This document shows positions 7,501 through 8,768 of a DNA stretch of 8,768 nt, one piece after another (the stretch's first letter is position 1; each line of letters starts with the position of its first letter). The stretch covers positions 1 through 8,768 of the forward strand of contig JAJXYG010000358.1 of NCBI GenBank assembly GCA_021780705.1. Direction: 5' to 3'. A program made the translations under genes and the position numbers. The notes beneath the pieces were generated by a model. It did not search any database and was not told the DNA's origin. It saw nothing but the letters and a program-made list of their open reading frames with translations. This stretch comes from Bacteroidota bacterium. Lineage in GTDB: Bacteria; Bacteroidota; Bacteroidia; Chitinophagales; Chitinophagaceae.

Positions 7501-7570
7501 TAAATTAAATATGGCTATCAGCGAGGAGCAGCAAAATTCCAAGGTGGAATCCAATCCGCCAACCAAATAA
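4526..7570 (+). CDS. Large exported tetratricopeptide-repeat protein
   Basis: This 1014-residue protein is almost wholly helical repeats. Residues 1-19/20 are a signal peptide (MNRLLITFGLLITSAVGFCQ); Cys19 follows Phe, so it is not a good lipobox. From about residue 30 to 995 there are roughly twenty TPR-like helix pairs. Clear examples are AKFELAYSYFNLKEFEKAKP (146-165), YYGFICYRDRNFGEALTSF (185-203), YLLGDLYIRIGQKENARSAF (324-343), YTLGYCYLNLENYPLALENF (512-531), YLKLGLCYYNMNNNDAALQN (658-677) and YILLGDVYLEEKDYFNAKAT (954-973). The tail (997-1014) is polar. Spacing and tyrosine-rich helices resemble the BamD/YbgF type of periplasmic TPR, so it probably acts as a scaffold for other envelope proteins. 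ATG 4526 was preferred to an in-frame TTG at 4466, which would put 20 residues ahead of the signal peptide. The barrel gene follows after 36 bases, same strand, with no terminator. No enzyme motif is seen; the role is unknown. Confidence 0.9.
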   Translation: MNRLLITFGLLITSAVGFCQANYNVTDPEKEFKEAKEFFMKDEYSLAYPILRSLKDQFPENTQSSHAYLNQDLEYYYIVCGLKLNQSVAESEAKRYILSANNEPRQQMLSYQLAKYYFAKSDFSDAAASYERAGYDNLSNDEIADAKFELAYSYFNLKEFEKAKPLFNEIHQLPSNKYYYDANYYYGFICYRDRNFGEALTSFQKVENQDKYRNLVPYYIAQIYYFQGNKDEALRYGNQALLRNDIYYRNDLSLLVGQLYFEKKQFARDLPLLETYVNNSEKVSKEVMYELSYCYYDQNQVDKAINGFKQLSNEKDSLGQNSMYLLGDLYIRIGQKENARSAFLYCANNNSNRQQQEISRFNYAKLSYELGYQDVALHSMNQFINLYPSSAYANEAKEILIELLANTNNYNDALALYASFGNPTPNMKRVYPRILFGKATDEINDGRINEADDLLDKIMRDPNAGEVLPFAHFWKGEVAYRLGQYDESIKYMSAYLLIGGWWGEANPAAARYTLGYCYLNLENYPLALENFRRVAQTITPVSTSIQQDAYVRSADCYFMEKNYGQARAMYQKVMDNALPESDYALYQIALINGINHPGERVNTLNSLIRRYPKSDLVVDAYLQIANAYMVQERFRDAIPYLNDILQIKTATAQYPKVYLKLGLCYYNMNNNDAALQNYEKLLGQYPQSEEASEAMDNMKNIYIEVGRPGDYLKFMQKSGKVVSATEADSVTYAAAELKYTNNDCSGAITAFSNYLNAFPQGAYILQANFYRSECYSKSKDWQNALTGYVNVVNMGSNPFGERAAYNAARICYFDLKDYANAKVYFSKLLDLATTPDNELEALRGLVRSDYQTRDFAQANKIAEDLLTKKGISTDDKAIANLVLGKSLEMDNQLPEAIAAFRNVAAINRSEWGAQARYEIAYCELHLKRLPSAEKAAMEVIKVTGSYDYWVAKAYILLGDVYLEEKDYFNAKATYQSVAQNAVIPELKEEAQDKLNMAISEEQQNSKVESNPPTK

Positions 7571-7606
7571 ATAGAATACCGGGACTCATTAAATAAAACG
7601 AATTAT

Positions 7607-8768
7607 ATGACTTTTTCCCTGAAGAATATGAAAAAGGTTATGGTACTTACAGCCGTGTTGAGCTTTTCGTGCACAGCGCTGGTGGCCCAGAGAGACTCGT
7701 CCAAAAGACAAACCATTGAGATTACTTCTTCCTACAAGCCCTCCCTGAGGCCTTCGGTCAAGATCAATTTGTATGCAGCACCCATGCCGGCAGATTCTAC
7801 CCGGCCCACACTTTCCTATCACATCCCGTCGCAGAACCTGTATTTCGCCTATCAACCAATTGCCCTGAAGGCTCTGGCGCTTGATATGGATACATCCCTG
7901 CACCTGGGGGACCGGAATCAGTTGAAACTGGGATTTGGCAGTTTCACCACCCCATATGTTAACGGGGCCTTCAGTTTTGGGGATGGGAAAAAGAACCTCC
8001 TCAATGTGTACGGAGGTTATATATCCTCCCGGGGAAATATTGTAAACCAGGATTTCAGTGAAATGAACGTGGGGGCCTCAGGCAGTGTATATACTCCCAA
8101 AAACGAAATCTATGCCAATGCGGGCTTTGCCCAACACGAATATTACCAGTACGGGTATGACCACACTCTGGATAGTTTTGCCAAGTCCTCCATTCGCAGA
8201 AGCTACCAGGATCTTTCCGCAGGGGTTGGAATCCGCAACAAGGAATCCAATGACCTGAAAATCAGTTATGATCCTCACATGGAAGTTCATGCTTTCTCAA
8301 GGGAAACCCATGCGGCGGAAACCAACCTGCTTCTCAATTTGCCTGCTGAGAAGAAGTTCAGTGATGCAGTCTCCTTCAAACTTAACATCACCGCCAATTT
8401 GGACAAATATGAGAACAAGGATTCCTCACTACAGATCAATAATAACCTGTTCCAAATTGCGCCTGAATTTGCCTATTACAGTGACAAATTTACTTTTCAT
8501 GGCGGCATAATCCCTTCCTGGAATAATAATGAAGTGTCGATTCTTCCCAACCTGTATGCGGAAGCAAAATTGAAGCAGAATATCCTGATGATTCAGGCCG
8601 GTTGGATTGGAGGGTATATTGCTAACAGTTTCAGGACACTGAGCGGAACCAATCCATATATGCAGGATCCTGTCTTCCTAAGGAATACCAAACAGGTCCA
8701 ATATTATGGTGGAATCAAAGCTACCGTGGGAAACCATTTCAGTTTCAATGCAAGGGCCGCCTATATCG
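7607..8768 (+). CDS. Outer-membrane beta-barrel protein partnered with the TPR protein (runs off right edge)
   Basis: The frame starts at ATG 7607 and is open to the last base (387 complete residues). A signal peptide ends ALVAQ (residue 28). ATG 7628, which gives MKKVMVLTAVLSF, is a good alternative start; 7607 is preferred for its AAATAAAACGAATT leader. After the signal comes a short segment, QTIEITSSYKPSLRPSVKIN (35-54), then PTLSYHIPSQNLYFAYQP (67-84). From about residue 97 on there are alternating amphipathic strands and loops (LKLGFGSFTTPYVNGAFSFG, NVYGGYISSRG, IYANAGFAQHEYYQYGYD), as in an outer-membrane barrel. Strands follow the leader directly, so there is no room for a TonB plug domain of about 120 residues. 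I believe such barrels are often labelled TonB-dependent receptor in Bacteroidota, which the visible part does not support. Being directly downstream of the TPR gene, it is probably its membrane partner (inference). Confidence 0.8.
   Translation, partial: MTFSLKNMKKVMVLTAVLSFSCTALVAQRDSSKRQTIEITSSYKPSLRPSVKINLYAAPMPADSTRPTLSYHIPSQNLYFAYQPIALKALALDMDTSLHLGDRNQLKLGFGSFTTPYVNGAFSFGDGKKNLLNVYGGYISSRGNIVNQDFSEMNVGASGSVYTPKNEIYANAGFAQHEYYQYGYDHTLDSFAKSSIRRSYQDLSAGVGIRNKESNDLKISYDPHMEVHAFSRETHAAETNLLLNLPAEKKFSDAVSFKLNITANLDKYENKDSSLQINNNLFQIAPEFAYYSDKFTFHGGIIPSWNNNEVSILPNLYAEAKLKQNILMIQAGWIGGYIANSFRTLSGTNPYMQDPVFLRNTKQVQYYGGIKATVGNHFSFNARAAYI

Overview
The window looks like chromosomal DNA from a Bacteroidota bacterium, probably of the Chitinophagia/Sphingobacteriia/Cytophagia type. 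The reasons are: start codons mostly without Shine-Dalgarno sequences but with A/T-rich leaders; matches to the Bacteroidota -7 promoter box TAnnTTTG; signal peptides ending in A-Q or S-Q; a PepSY-like (PF11396-type) periplasmic protein; a CusS-like kinase with the SNTG form of its G1 box; and a giant TPR protein paired with an outer-membrane barrel. Genus cannot be read from the sequence. No rRNA, tRNA, CRISPR array, transposase or phage gene was seen.

Left block, minus strand, read from 4350 down to 1: a DoxX-family membrane protein (4350-3943); a YbgC-like hotdog acyl-CoA thioesterase (3820-3413); an OmpR-type response regulator with a TTG start (3329-2658); its sensor histidine kinase, joined by an ATGA overlap (2661-1396); a secreted PepSY-like protein (1227-766); and the N-terminal 232 residues of a TolC-family outer-membrane efflux protein that runs off the left edge (697-1). 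The regulator, kinase, PepSY-like protein and TolC order suggests an envelope-sensing circuit controlling an efflux system whose adaptor and pump would lie beyond the left edge. DoxX and the thioesterase look like ordinary housekeeping or accessory genes.

Right block, plus strand, read from a divergent intergenic region (4351-4525): a 1014-residue exported TPR protein (4526-7570), then after 36 bases an outer-membrane beta-barrel protein (7607 to the right edge, incomplete). The barrel protein shows no plug domain in its visible part and carries a short conserved-looking leader segment after the signal peptide. The pair probably forms one operon and one envelope complex of unknown job. It is the best candidate here for a poorly described system.

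Two intergenic gaps (HK/PepSY and DoxX/thioesterase) share a GC-rich element, GGGGCGGCRTAAWATA, with 14 of 16 bases identical and in the same orientation. It probably belongs to a dispersed intergenic repeat. Other gaps are short and hold only weak promoter candidates; no convincing rho-independent terminator was found.
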